Source: JANWXD01 sp037446115
GTDB taxonomy: Bacteria > Acidobacteriota > Terriglobia > Bryobacterales > Bryobacteraceae
NCBI GenBank assembly: GCA_037446115.1
Contig: JBBIJF010000007.1
Location: 103,827 to 167,826 of the forward strand
Length of the DNA: 64,000 nt
Direction: 5' to 3'
Below the pieces are notes generated by a model. It saw only the letters and a list, made by a program, of their open reading frames with translations. It did not search any database and had not been told where the DNA came from. Positions within the stretch are counted from its first letter, which is position 1. Every line of letters begins with the position of its first letter. A program made the position numbers and the translations under genes. This document shows, in pieces, positions 1 through 8,069 of the stretch.

Positions 1-159
1 GATGTAGACGTACCCCAAACGCCGCACGGGCCTCGCGGCTGTGGCGGCCAAGGCGGTGGCGGCAGGCACCATCGCATCAAGCAGCGGCAGCCCCAGGCTG
101 GCGCCCAGGCCGCGCAAGAACGTCCGGCGCGGCAATGCTTTTTTCGTAAGGAACGTCAT
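1..159 (-). CDS. DUF1552 family protein, N-terminal part (runs off the window)
   Basis: Only the first 53 codons are inside the window, starting from an ATG whose complement lies at 157-159. The translation opens with a Tat-like signal (residues about 8-17, core RRTFLRGLG) and then a hydrophobic stretch, followed by VRRLGYVYI, which is how DUF1552 proteins begin. The start codon overlaps the stop of the DUF1592 gene in an ATGA, so the two are translationally coupled. DUF1552 and DUF1592 proteins are regularly neighbours in Planctomycetes and Acidobacteria; their function is unproven. The family call rests on the N-terminus and the partner gene. Confidence 0.75.
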   Translation of the reverse strand, partial: MTFLTKKALPRRTFLRGLGASLGLPLLDAMVPAATALAATAARPVRRLGYVYI

Positions 160-2513
160 GGCGAACTCCTCATCTGAAACGGTGTACTGCGCACGATTCC
201 CACGATGACGGACGAAATTCGAAAGTCATCGCGGGCCGCCTCCCGCACCACGCGCCGCACCGCCGGCGCATCGTAGTATTCCAGGCCGCGGCCCAAAGCG
301 TATATCAGAAGCTTCTCGGTGATGGTGGAGACGACCAGCTCGGGGCGTCTTAGCAGCGCCTCTCGAAGCTCGCCCGGCCCGCGGAACGCGGTGCCGTCGG
401 CGAGCGCGCCGGTGGCATCCACGGGCTTGCCCTCGTCCAGGCTGCGCCACCGGCCCACGGCGTCGTAGTTTTCCAGTGCGAAGCCGAGCGGATCCATCAC
501 GTTGTGGCATGAAGCGCACGCTGGACTGGCCCGGTGCTGCGCCAGGCGCTCCCGTCCGGTGAGGACCCGTCCGTTGCGGTCGGTGGCCTTGAGCGGAGGC
601 AACTCCGGAGGGGGCGGCGACGGCGGCGTCCCCAGCAGGTTCGCAAGGATCCACTTCCCTCGCAGCACGGGCGACGTCCGGTTGGCGTAGGAGGTCACGG
701 TGAGGATACTGGCGTGCCCGAGCAACCCTCCTCGCGGGAGCTCGGGCCCGAGTTCGACTTTGCGAAAGCGGCTCCCGTACACGTAGGACACCCCGTAGTG
801 CCGGGCGAGCCGTTCGTCGAGAAAGGTGTACCTGGCCCGAAGGAGCTCAAGCACGCTCCGGTCCTCGCGCAGCACGGTCTCGACGAGCAGTTCCGTCTCG
901 CGACGCATGGACTCACGGAGATTGTGATCGAAGTCCGGAAAGAGCCGCGGGTCCGGGTGCGCGCTCTCCAGGTTGCGTAACTGAAGCCATTGCGCGGCGA
1001 AATTATTCACGAGCGCATGCGAGCGCGGGTCCGCCAACATCCTCCGGGTCTGCTGTTCCAGCACTGCCGGATCCGAAAGCTTGCCCGCCGCAGCCAGATC
1101 GAGCAGCTCGTCATCAGGAATGCTGCTCCAGAGAAAAAACGACAAACGCGACGCCAGCTCCAGATCGGAAATGCGGTAGGCCTCTTTGGGGCGTACTTCC
1201 GCCGGGTCCCGCTCAATCCGGAACAGGAATTGCGGGCTCACCAGCACTGCACGGAGCGCGATTTCGATCCCTTTTTCGAATCCTTCGGCGGCGCGGGTCT
1301 CGCGGAAGAGCCGCAACGGCGCCTCCAGATCGGCTCCGGTCACCGGGCGCCGCCAGGCGCGCCGCACCAGCGTGGAAAGAATCTTCTCGGCACACGGCTC
1401 TTCTTCGGAAGAAGCGCGCGGGTAGCAGACAAAAATCCGCCTGCGGCTGGGGGTGTCGCCCGCACCGGAGGCATCGTACGGTCCCGCGATGTAAATCGAA
1501 TACAGCGCGGGCTGCGCGCGAGGATGCCGATCCGCGTTGAACCGCGCCACGTAGGGCTGCCGTTCCGTCTCGACGAGGGCCGAAGTTTTCTTGACGAAGG
1601 CCGCCGCCACCTCGTGCGAACCCGCGCTGACGGCGATCCGAACTTTGAAATCCTTGTCCACGTGCTGGTGGTCGCCGCCCCGGAGGGGAGCCACCTTGAA
1701 CCGGCCCACTTGCACGCCGTCCAGCAGCAGATCGAGGTAGTGAACGTCCGTCAGGCCCTCGACGCGTTCGTCCCGATCGCGCGTGAGGCGGAGATGGATT
1801 TCATAGGAGCCATCGGCCGGGAAGTGGTAGGTGACGCGTGCCCCGCCTCGCGTGCCGAACGGCAACCCTTCCCGGTGGTACTCCTGCGTCAGCTCCGGCG
1901 GGACCAGCACGGTTTCGCTCGCCGGAGCGCGCACTGCACCCAGAGCCATCCGGCTGATTCTCTGCGCCGCGGTCAAGTATTTCTCGAGCAGCGTGGCCGA
2001 CAGGTCGCCCACCGTGATGTTGTCGAACCCGTAACTGGATTCGTCGCTCGGAAGCAGCGCCGATACGTCCACGTCCAGCGCGAGCAAGTCCCGGATGGCG
2101 TTGCGGTACTCGGTGCGCGTCAGCCGGCGGAAGGCGGGCGTCCTTCCCGGATAGGGCCGTGTCTCCGCCGCCCGATCCAGCTCTTCCACCAACCGGGAGA
2201 CGACAGCCGTGTACGTGGATTCCTCCGGGCGCGGCAGTCCTGCCGGCGGCATCAGCCGGTGACTGAGCTTGCGCACAACCTTTTCCCAAAGCGCCGGGTT
2301 TTGGCCGGGAGTTCCGGCTGCCGCCGCGCTCAGTGTGATGCCCGCAGTGCGAAGCCGGTCGTTATGGCAACCGAGGCAGTAACGGTTGATTACCGCCCTG
2401 GGAGCCATATCCGGCGTGGCGGCAACCGCACGCCGGGACGCTGCCGGCCACCACAAAGCCCCGCTCGCTCCAGCGAGAACCAGAAACTTGCTCGCCTGCT
2501 CCAGCCTCACCAT
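156..2513 (-). CDS. DUF1592-type multidomain cytochrome-like protein (DUF1587/1595/1592/1588/1585)
   Basis: A 785-residue exported protein. A short hydrophobic N-terminus (residues about 9-22) precedes a haem-binding CxxCH (C46, C49, H50) of the planctomycete-cytochrome type. A second CxxCH (C666, C669, H670) lies in the DUF1588 region, inside the phrase CASCHNVMDPLGFALENYD. Between them are segments typical of DUF1587 (TRTEYRNAIRDLL), DUF1595 and DUF1592 (RLSFFLWSSIPDDELL), and the C-terminus is DUF1585-like. It probably acts outside the cytoplasmic membrane in redox or polymer turnover together with the DUF1552 partner, whose start overlaps its stop. Substrate and activity are unknown for the family. 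The ATG at 2513 is the first good start. Confidence 0.85.
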   Translation of the reverse strand: MVRLEQASKFLVLAGASGALWWPAASRRAVAATPDMAPRAVINRYCLGCHNDRLRTAGITLSAAAAGTPGQNPALWEKVVRKLSHRLMPPAGLPRPEESTYTAVVSRLVEELDRAAETRPYPGRTPAFRRLTRTEYRNAIRDLLALDVDVSALLPSDESSYGFDNITVGDLSATLLEKYLTAAQRISRMALGAVRAPASETVLVPPELTQEYHREGLPFGTRGGARVTYHFPADGSYEIHLRLTRDRDERVEGLTDVHYLDLLLDGVQVGRFKVAPLRGGDHQHVDKDFKVRIAVSAGSHEVAAAFVKKTSALVETERQPYVARFNADRHPRAQPALYSIYIAGPYDASGAGDTPSRRRIFVCYPRASSEEEPCAEKILSTLVRRAWRRPVTGADLEAPLRLFRETRAAEGFEKGIEIALRAVLVSPQFLFRIERDPAEVRPKEAYRISDLELASRLSFFLWSSIPDDELLDLAAAGKLSDPAVLEQQTRRMLADPRSHALVNNFAAQWLQLRNLESAHPDPRLFPDFDHNLRESMRRETELLVETVLREDRSVLELLRARYTFLDERLARHYGVSYVYGSRFRKVELGPELPRGGLLGHASILTVTSYANRTSPVLRGKWILANLLGTPPSPPPPELPPLKATDRNGRVLTGRERLAQHRASPACASCHNVMDPLGFALENYDAVGRWRSLDEGKPVDATGALADGTAFRGPGELREALLRRPELVVSTITEKLLIYALGRGLEYYDAPAVRRVVREAARDDFRISSVIVGIVRSTPFQMRSSP

Positions 2514-2728
2514 CGCCAGCCCTCTTTGGCGGAGCCCTTCTGCCCCGCGCGAAACACGGGGAAACTATACACCGCGCCGCAGACCCCGTCAACGCCGTTT
2601 CATGTAGCGGGATGGGGATCTTGAACGCTGTTTTCGGCTGCCACGGCCGCGCTGAAGCTGCTCGACGATTTCCGCACCGCGGGTCTCGGACGGAGGCGTT
2701 GTTCTGGCACAATGGCGGTGATAGGACC

Positions 2729-3286
2729 ATGCAGTTCGATCCCGCCGCGTACGGTGAAGGCGTCGCCCGCATCCTGGCTCTGGACGGCGGCGGTGAGCGG
2801 CTGATGCCTCTGGCAGGCGGCCGTTGTTCCTCGGAGGCGGCGCGGGCCGAGCTGGCGCAATGTCGCTTGAGTGAGTTCCTTCCCGGCGCGCCGGCGCCTG
2901 AGGCTGCCCTGGCGGGCCTGTGGCTGTACTTTTCCTGCCTGGAAGAGGCGCATGCCGTCGCCCAGAAGCTCCATACACCGGAGGGCAGTTTCTGGCACGG
3001 CATCCTGCACCGCCAGGAGCCCGACGCCGCCAACGCCGCCTACTGGTTTCGCCGGACGGGCCGGCATCCGATCTTCCCGCAGCTTTTGGAAGAAGCCGCA
3101 GCCGCCGCGGCGCGGTACCCCGAGGCGGGAGTCAACTTCGGCGACTCCTGGGACCCGTTCGGCTTCATCGAGCTTTGCGAGGAGGCCCGCCGCGATCCCG
3201 GCTCTCCGCTGGAACGGGTCGCCCTGGAAGTCCAGCGCGCCGAGTGGCAGCTACTTTTCGACTACTGCGCGAGGCCTCGCCGATGA
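2729..3286 (+). CDS. Conserved hypothetical protein, about 185 aa
   Basis: I do not recognise a named domain. The reading frame extends further upstream, but the ATG at 2729 is chosen because the residues before it look non-coding and a possible -10 (cacaat) lies there. The product is soluble and acidic, with no signal peptide or membrane segment. It contains a distinctive middle part, LWLYFSCLEEAHAVAQ followed by GSFWHGILHRQEPDAANAAYWF, a Trp/His-rich pattern common in an uncharacterised acidobacterial family. The stop overlaps the next start in an ATGA, so it is coupled to the HlyD-like adaptor gene. Confidence 0.6.
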   Translation: MQFDPAAYGEGVARILALDGGGERLMPLAGGRCSSEAARAELAQCRLSEFLPGAPAPEAALAGLWLYFSCLEEAHAVAQKLHTPEGSFWHGILHRQEPDAANAAYWFRRTGRHPIFPQLLEEAAAAAARYPEAGVNFGDSWDPFGFIELCEEARRDPGSPLERVALEVQRAEWQLLFDYCARPRR

Positions 3287-4506
3287 TCACACCGCGCCGG
3301 GCCGCATGGGCGGCGGCCGCGGTTCTCCTGCTGGCGGTGTTTGTCTGGTGGGAACTGCGCCGGCGCGGCGCGCCGCCCGAAGTGCCGTTTGCCCGCGTAC
3401 GTCGCGAGACGGTGGTGAGCACCGTGATCACCAACGGCAAAGTCGAGCCCCTTGAATGGGTCGCGGTTCGCATGCTGCGGGCAGGTCTCGTCGAAAAGGT
3501 CCACGTCCGGCATGGCCAGCGTGTCGCACGAGGCCAAACGCTGGTCGAACTGGATGCGGCGGATGCCCGGGCGGGACTGGCTGCGGCCGAAGGGCGCCTC
3601 GAGCAGGCTCGGGCGGCGCTGGAGATCCTCGAGCGCGGCGGACCGGCTCTGGAACAGGCGCGGCTGGAAGGAGAACTGCGGCGGGCCCGTCTCGAGGTGG
3701 AAACCGCACGCCGCGAGCACGCCGAGCTGAGCCGACTCGCCGCCAAACAGGCGGCCACGCGCCAGGAAGTGGAAGAGGCCCTGCGCCGGCTGGAAGAGGC
3801 CCGGCTGCGCGTGGATTCTCTGGAACGGCAGCGCGCCGCGCTGGCGGAACCTGCCGACCGCCGGGCCGCCCTTGGCAGGCTGCGCGAGGCGGAGGCCGCA
3901 GTCGAGGCGGCCCGCCTCCGCCTGGAGCAGAGCGCGATCCGCGCCCCCATTGCGGGCGTCATCTACGACATCGAAGCCCGCCCCGGCACCTACCTCAACG
4001 CCGGCGATGCGATCGCCAAGGTGGGTCAGATCGAGAAAATCCGCGTGCGGGTGTACGTGGATGAGCCCGAACTGGGGCGCGTCGGCCGCGGCATGCCGGT
4101 GACGTTGACCTGGGACGCCCTTCCCGGCCGCCGCTGGAAAGGCACGGTCGAGCAGACCCCGACGCAAGTCGTGACGCTGGGCACCCGCCAGGTGGGCGAG
4201 GTGGTCTGCATCATCGAAAATCCCGGGGGAGAGCTGCTGCCGGGCACTAACATCAACGCCGAAATTCTTTCGGAGGTGGCTGAGAACGCGCTCTCGGTCC
4301 CCAAGGAGGCCTTGCGCACTTCCAGCGGCCAGACCGGCGTCTTTGTGTTGAACGACGGAAAGGTCGCCTGGCAGCCCGTGAAACTCGGGATCGCCAGCGT
4401 GACGCGCGCGCAAGTCCTATCCGGTCTCCGGGAAGGACAGGTTGTAGCGCTTCCCTCGGGCCGGACACTCCACGACGGAGATCCCGTTCGTCCGGTGTTC
4501 CCCTAG
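3283..4506 (+). CDS. HlyD/RND-type efflux periplasmic adaptor subunit
   Basis: A 407-residue membrane-fusion protein. One N-terminal membrane segment (residues about 7-23) is followed by a first lipoyl half (VEKVHVRHGQRVARGQTLVELD), a long alanine/arginine/glutamate-rich coiled-coil hairpin (about 95-210), the second lipoyl half (AIRAPIAGVIYDIEARPGTY) and beta-barrel domains. Such proteins bridge an inner-membrane transporter to an outer-membrane channel. No permease or TolC-like gene is adjacent, so the partner must be elsewhere. The ATG at 3283 overlaps the previous stop (ATGA). It could serve an ABC (MacA-like) or an RND pump; the sequence alone does not decide. Confidence 0.85.
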   Translation: MITPRRAAWAAAAVLLLAVFVWWELRRRGAPPEVPFARVRRETVVSTVITNGKVEPLEWVAVRMLRAGLVEKVHVRHGQRVARGQTLVELDAADARAGLAAAEGRLEQARAALEILERGGPALEQARLEGELRRARLEVETARREHAELSRLAAKQAATRQEVEEALRRLEEARLRVDSLERQRAALAEPADRRAALGRLREAEAAVEAARLRLEQSAIRAPIAGVIYDIEARPGTYLNAGDAIAKVGQIEKIRVRVYVDEPELGRVGRGMPVTLTWDALPGRRWKGTVEQTPTQVVTLGTRQVGEVVCIIENPGGELLPGTNINAEILSEVAENALSVPKEALRTSSGQTGVFVLNDGKVAWQPVKLGIASVTRAQVLSGLREGQVVALPSGRTLHDGDPVRPVFP

Positions 4507-4525
4507 GCGGCGCGCGCCTTCGCGC

Positions 4526-4555
4526 TTGACTTCATCAGAGGCGCTAGTTTATGGT
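4526..4555 (+). promoter_or_regulatory. Sigma70-like promoter of the partner-switching operon
   Basis: TTGACT at 4526-4531 and TATGGT at 4550-4555 are separated by 18 bases and lie just upstream of the SpoIIAB-like gene at 4583. The adaptor gene ends at 4506, so this is the only space for an operon promoter. Confidence 0.55.
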
Positions 4556-4582
4556 AGCGGTTCGACTTGAAAACGCCGCCCG

Positions 4583-5065
4583 ATGAAGACCAGGGGAGAG
4601 CAGCCGGGAGAGGAGTCCAAGGCCGTAGACGCGGTCCTCGACTCCGAGCTGGAAAGCGCCGACGGGGCCGAAGAAATGGTGCTCCGCGTGGCCCAGGAGA
4701 TCGGCTTCGCCGAAGAGGAGTTGCACCGGCTGGGGATGGCGGTCCGCGAGACAGTGGTCAATGCCGTGGTGCACGGCAACCGTTACAGCGCCCACAAGAA
4801 GGTGCGGCTGCAAATCTTCAAAGCGCCCGACCATATCTCTGTCACCGTGGCCGACGAGGGCAACGGCTTTGACCTGGCCTCCCTGCCCGATCCACTGGCC
4901 GAAGAGAACCTGTTGCAACAGTCGGGACGCGGTATTCTGCTGATCCGGGCGTTCGTGGACAAGTTCGAGATGCGGCGGCTCGTGCCGCGCGGCACCGAAG
5001 TCAAGCTGGTGAAATACCTGAACCGCCGCTCCGGCGAGGGGGAAGATTCGAGCAAGGAGGTCTGA
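4583..5065 (+). CDS. Anti-sigma factor-type serine kinase (SpoIIAB/RsbW-like ATP-binding protein)
   Basis: A 160-residue GHKL ATPase of the HATPase_c_2 class. The N box is ETVVNAVVHGN (Asn60), the G1 box is DEGNGFD (from Asp91) and the G2 box is GRGILLI (about 115-121). Proteins of this type bind a sigma factor or other target and phosphorylate a STAS-domain antagonist. The STAS gene follows four bases after its stop, the classic kinase/antagonist pairing. No sigma factor gene is nearby, so the target is unknown. Confidence 0.85.
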   Translation: MKTRGEQPGEESKAVDAVLDSELESADGAEEMVLRVAQEIGFAEEELHRLGMAVRETVVNAVVHGNRYSAHKKVRLQIFKAPDHISVTVADEGNGFDLASLPDPLAEENLLQQSGRGILLIRAFVDKFEMRRLVPRGTEVKLVKYLNRRSGEGEDSSKEV

Positions 5066-5069
5066 TCCT

Positions 5070-5414
5070 GTGAGCATTCAAGTTACGACGCGGCAAGTCG
5101 GCGACGTTTCCGTCGTGGACGTTGCCGGACGCATCACTCTCGGGGAGGGGGCCAGTTCCCTGCGGGAGACGATCCGCGGACTGGTCACCCAGGGAAACAA
5201 GAAGATACTTCTGAACCTCGGCGAAGTTTCCTACATCGACAGTTCCGGCATCGGCGAATTGGTGTCCGCTTTTACGACCGTAACCAATCACGGCGGCAAG
5301 CTGAAGTTGTTGGGTCTGACCAAGCGGGTTAAAGACCTGTTGCAGATCACGAAGTTGTATACGGTTTTCGAGGTGTTCGACGACGAAGCAGAGGCGGTGC
5401 GCAGCTTCGCGTGA
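5070..5414 (+). CDS. Anti-anti-sigma factor, STAS domain (SpoIIAA/RsbV-like)
   Basis: A single STAS domain of 114 residues. The phosphorylatable serine region is YIDSSGIGEL (Ser58/Ser59), the usual target of the cognate kinase. The GTG start at 5070 is supported by a strong AAGGAGG at 5054-5060; no ATG fits. The gene sits directly behind the SpoIIAB-like kinase and 21 bases ahead of the LuxR-type regulator, giving a three-gene signalling unit. In the unphosphorylated state it would release the partner bound by the kinase. Confidence 0.88.
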   Translation: MSIQVTTRQVGDVSVVDVAGRITLGEGASSLRETIRGLVTQGNKKILLNLGEVSYIDSSGIGELVSAFTTVTNHGGKLKLLGLTKRVKDLLQITKLYTVFEVFDDEAEAVRSFA

Positions 5415-5435
5415 GGCGCACCGGTCCCGGCAACC

Positions 5436-6077
5436 GTGGTGCGGGTGGTGGTGGCAAGTGCGGCCGCGCTGCTGGCCGACGGCATCGCGGCCATCTGCGA
5501 GCGGGACGGGCGCTTTCGCGTCACCGCAAGGTGTAGCGACGGGCAGACCGCGCTGCGGCGGATCCAGTCCGGAGACGCCGAGATCGCGGTGTTAGATGTG
5601 GACCTGCCGGAACTCCACGGCCTGAGCATCTTGCGGCGGGTCCGCAAAGAGGGCCGGCCCGTGCGCGTGCTGTTGCTGGCGCCCAGAGCGGACCGCAAGC
5701 TGGCTCTGGACGGCTTGCGCAGCGGAGCCGACGGCCTGGTGCTCACCTCGGACGGGGCATCCGAACTGCTCTCTGCCCTGGACTGCATCCTGGAAGGGAA
5801 GGTCTTTGTTTCACCCCGGCTCAAGGCCGTCGAACTGTTCCATCTCGAGCGCGGCGCCGAGGAAGCGGACGCGCTGGAGCTGCTGACGGAGCGCGAGTAC
5901 GAAGTGTTTTCATTGTTGGCTCAGGGCCTGCGCATCAAAGAGGTTGCCCAGCGCCTGGATATCAGTCCCCGCACGGTGGACACCTATCGCTCGAGCATTC
6001 TCCGCAAGCTGGGTGTCGAACGGACGGCCGGACTGGTGAAGCTAGCCCTGCAGCGGAAGCTGATCCCCCTGGATTGA
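5436..6077 (+). CDS. LuxR-family response regulator with a degenerate receiver domain
   Basis: 213 residues: a receiver domain (1-120) and a NarL/FixJ-type helix-turn-helix (about 148-205, with LTEREYEVFSLLAQG and ISPRTVDTYRSSILRKLGV). The phosphoacceptor aspartate is present (Asp54 in VLDVDLPE). The N-terminal acidic pair expected near residues 7-8 is Ala-Ser, and the conserved lysine is replaced by Thr104 (GLVLTSDG). Phosphorylation-dependent switching is therefore doubtful. It starts with GTG at 5436, close behind the STAS gene, suggesting it belongs to the same circuit. Confidence 0.82.
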   Translation: MVRVVVASAAALLADGIAAICERDGRFRVTARCSDGQTALRRIQSGDAEIAVLDVDLPELHGLSILRRVRKEGRPVRVLLLAPRADRKLALDGLRSGADGLVLTSDGASELLSALDCILEGKVFVSPRLKAVELFHLERGAEEADALELLTEREYEVFSLLAQGLRIKEVAQRLDISPRTVDTYRSSILRKLGVERTAGLVKLALQRKLIPLD

Positions 6078-6149
6078 GCCGCCCGCGGCTGCGCCGGCCC
6101 TGCTTGCGGCCTGCTTCGCCGGCCTCCCCCCGGCTGCCGGTGCAGCGTA

Positions 6150-6158
6150 TGCTAAGAT
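6150..6158 (+). promoter_or_regulatory. Extended -10 element upstream of the TPR gene
   Basis: TGC followed by TAAGAT (6153-6158) forms an extended -10. No convincing -35 is visible. It lies 24 bases ahead of the GTG start of the TPR protein. Confidence 0.4.
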
Positions 6159-6181
6159 CAAATTTCCGTCAAGGTGTCCCC

Positions 6182-6886
6182 GTGGACAGGCTTACCCGCA
6201 AGGAACTAAAAAAAGACGTGTTCGCCGAAGAGCTCGGCCGCACGGTCACCTTCATGGAGCAGCACCGCCGCCAGTTCTTCTTCGGCGGTGTCGCGGCGCT
6301 GATCGCACTGCTGCTGCTTGTGGGATGGCGCTATTACAGCCGCCACCAGCATCAGGTCCGGCAGCAGGAGCTGGCCGATGCCCTGCGCATTCAGAACACT
6401 GCCGTCGGCGCAGAGACGGGCAATCCGGCACTGCCGACCTTTCGGACGGTCGAAGAACGCCGGAAGGCGGCTACGAAGGCCTTTGAGGCTCTCGCGGCAA
6501 AATACCCCGGGACCGACGAGGCGCTGATCGCACGCTATTACCTGGCGACAATCCGGGCCGAAGAGGGCAAGACGGACGAGGCGGCCAGACTGTTCCAGGA
6601 GGTTGCCGCGTCGAAGAACCGGGACTATGCCTCGCTGGCCCGGTATGCTCTGGCGCAACTGTACGCCCAGCAGGGCAGGCTGGCCGACGGCGAAAAGCTG
6701 CTCCGCGACCTGATGGAGCACCCCACGGTGCTCGTTTCCAAAGAGCAGGCCACCATTACGCTGGCCCGGATGCTGGCGCGAAGCAAGCCGGAGGAGGCGC
6801 GCAAGCTGCTCGAACCGCTGCGCACGCGGCCGGGAGCGGTCAGTCGCGCGGCTCTCTCCGCTCTCGGCGAGATCGCCACTCCCTGA
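6182..6886 (+). CDS. Membrane-anchored tetratricopeptide-repeat protein (YfgM-like)
   Basis: The start is taken as GTG 6182 (VDRLTRKELKKDVFAEELG), preceded by AAGGTG; the frame stays open upstream but with low-complexity residues. The product has 234 residues: a cytoplasmic N-terminus, one membrane segment (about 35-52, GGVAALIALLLLVGW), then helical repeats with TPR character (AFEALAAKYPGTDEALIARYYLA, then ARLFQEVAASKNRDYASLARYALA). Similar proteins in Proteobacteria (YfgM) help envelope protein assembly; in this lineage the role is unknown. It has its own likely promoter and is followed closely by the dGTPase gene. Confidence 0.8.
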   Translation: MDRLTRKELKKDVFAEELGRTVTFMEQHRRQFFFGGVAALIALLLLVGWRYYSRHQHQVRQQELADALRIQNTAVGAETGNPALPTFRTVEERRKAATKAFEALAAKYPGTDEALIARYYLATIRAEEGKTDEAARLFQEVAASKNRDYASLARYALAQLYAQQGRLADGEKLLRDLMEHPTVLVSKEQATITLARMLARSKPEEARKLLEPLRTRPGAVSRAALSALGEIATP

Positions 6887-6900
6887 GCGGTCCGGCGCCC

Positions 6901-8031
6901 ATGCGCCTCAGTCTGGCCCGGCTGCGCTTCCCAGTCGAACGCAGCCGCGGGCGCCGCTACCCGGAGCCGCCACACCCGTATCGCAACGAGTTTCAGCGGG
7001 ACCGCGACCGTATCGTCCACGCCCGCGCGTTCCGGCGTCTGGAGGACAAGACCCAGGTCTTCGCAGCGGGGCTTTCCGATCACTTCCGCAACCGCCTCAC
7101 CCACACCATCGAAGTCTCCCAGATCGCCCGCACGGTGGCCGCCGTGCTGGAGCTGGACGAAGACCTGACGGAGGCTTTGGCCCTCGCTCATGACATCGGA
7201 CACCCGCCTTTCGCGCACGCCGGCGAGGAGGAGCTCGACCGCCTCATGCGCGGCTTCGGAGACCGCTTCGAGCACAACCTCCACGCGTTGCGCATTGTGG
7301 AGACTTTCGAGCAGCGCTACGCCCGCTTCCCGGGTCTCAATCTGACCTTCGAAGTGCGCGAAGGCATCGTCAAGCACTCGCGGGATCTCGAGCCCGGAGA
7401 GGCGCCCGAGCTGGAGGAGTACTTGCCCGGCCTGCGCCCGCCGCTCGAGGCCCAGCTGATTGACCTGGCCGACGAGATCGCCTATAACACCGCCGATCTG
7501 GATGACGGATTTTCCGCCGGACTGTTCCGGCTGGAGGATGTCGCCGCCTGTTCGCCTCCGTGCAGGGCCGTGCTTGAGGAGATCGAGACGCAGTTTCCCG
7601 GCGCTCCGGAACGAACGCGTTTCCATGAAGCCCTGCGGCGCTGGATTGACCTTCTTGTGTCCGGACTGATTCAAGGAACCTTCGAGGCCGCCGAAGGCTG
7701 CGGGGCCCGCGACCCGGACGATGTCCGCCGGCACCCGCAACGGCTGGCACGCTTCACGCCGGAGGCCTTCGCGCTCAACCGGGATCTCAAACAGTTCCTG
7801 CACCGCCACGTCTACTTCACCGAGAGCGTGATGGAAGAGCGGCGGCGCTCGCGTGCCATGCTCGCCGGGCTCTTCCACCATTTCCTGGAGCACCCCGAGG
7901 ACCTGCCCGGCCCGTATCAGGAGCGCATGGCGTGGGACCCTCCGCACCGCGTGGTGTGCGATTACATCGCGGGCATGACCGACGGATTTCTGAGGCGCAC
8001 GTATCAGCGTCTGCTGGGGGTTGCGGCGTAG
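6901..8031 (+). CDS. dgt: dGTP triphosphohydrolase-like HD-domain protein
   Basis: 376 residues, the length of the bacterial dGTPase-like (type 2) family. Family features are the start RDRDRIVHARAFRRLEDKTQVF, the RLTHTIEVSQIAR helix and the HD metal-binding motif LALAHDIGHPPFAHAGEEEL. These enzymes hydrolyse dGTP (sometimes other dNTPs) to deoxynucleoside and triphosphate, using a divalent metal held by the H...HD...D residues. It starts at ATG 6901, 14 bases after the TPR gene, and is followed 38 bases later by a cysteine-rich protein. Actual dNTP preference cannot be told from sequence. Confidence 0.9.
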   Translation: MRLSLARLRFPVERSRGRRYPEPPHPYRNEFQRDRDRIVHARAFRRLEDKTQVFAAGLSDHFRNRLTHTIEVSQIARTVAAVLELDEDLTEALALAHDIGHPPFAHAGEEELDRLMRGFGDRFEHNLHALRIVETFEQRYARFPGLNLTFEVREGIVKHSRDLEPGEAPELEEYLPGLRPPLEAQLIDLADEIAYNTADLDDGFSAGLFRLEDVAACSPPCRAVLEEIETQFPGAPERTRFHEALRRWIDLLVSGLIQGTFEAAEGCGARDPDDVRRHPQRLARFTPEAFALNRDLKQFLHRHVYFTESVMEERRRSRAMLAGLFHHFLEHPEDLPGPYQERMAWDPPHRVVCDYIAGMTDGFLRRTYQRLLGVAA

Positions 8032-8069
8032 GGCGCACGGCGGGTGCTAGGATGAAGGGAAACGCGTTC

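Noticed and set aside
990..2624. 544-codon open frame on the plus strand opposite the DUF1592 gene
   Set aside because: It is antisense to a clear protein family with haem motifs; its residues are Arg/Gln/His-rich and resemble no family, as expected of GC-rich shadow frames.
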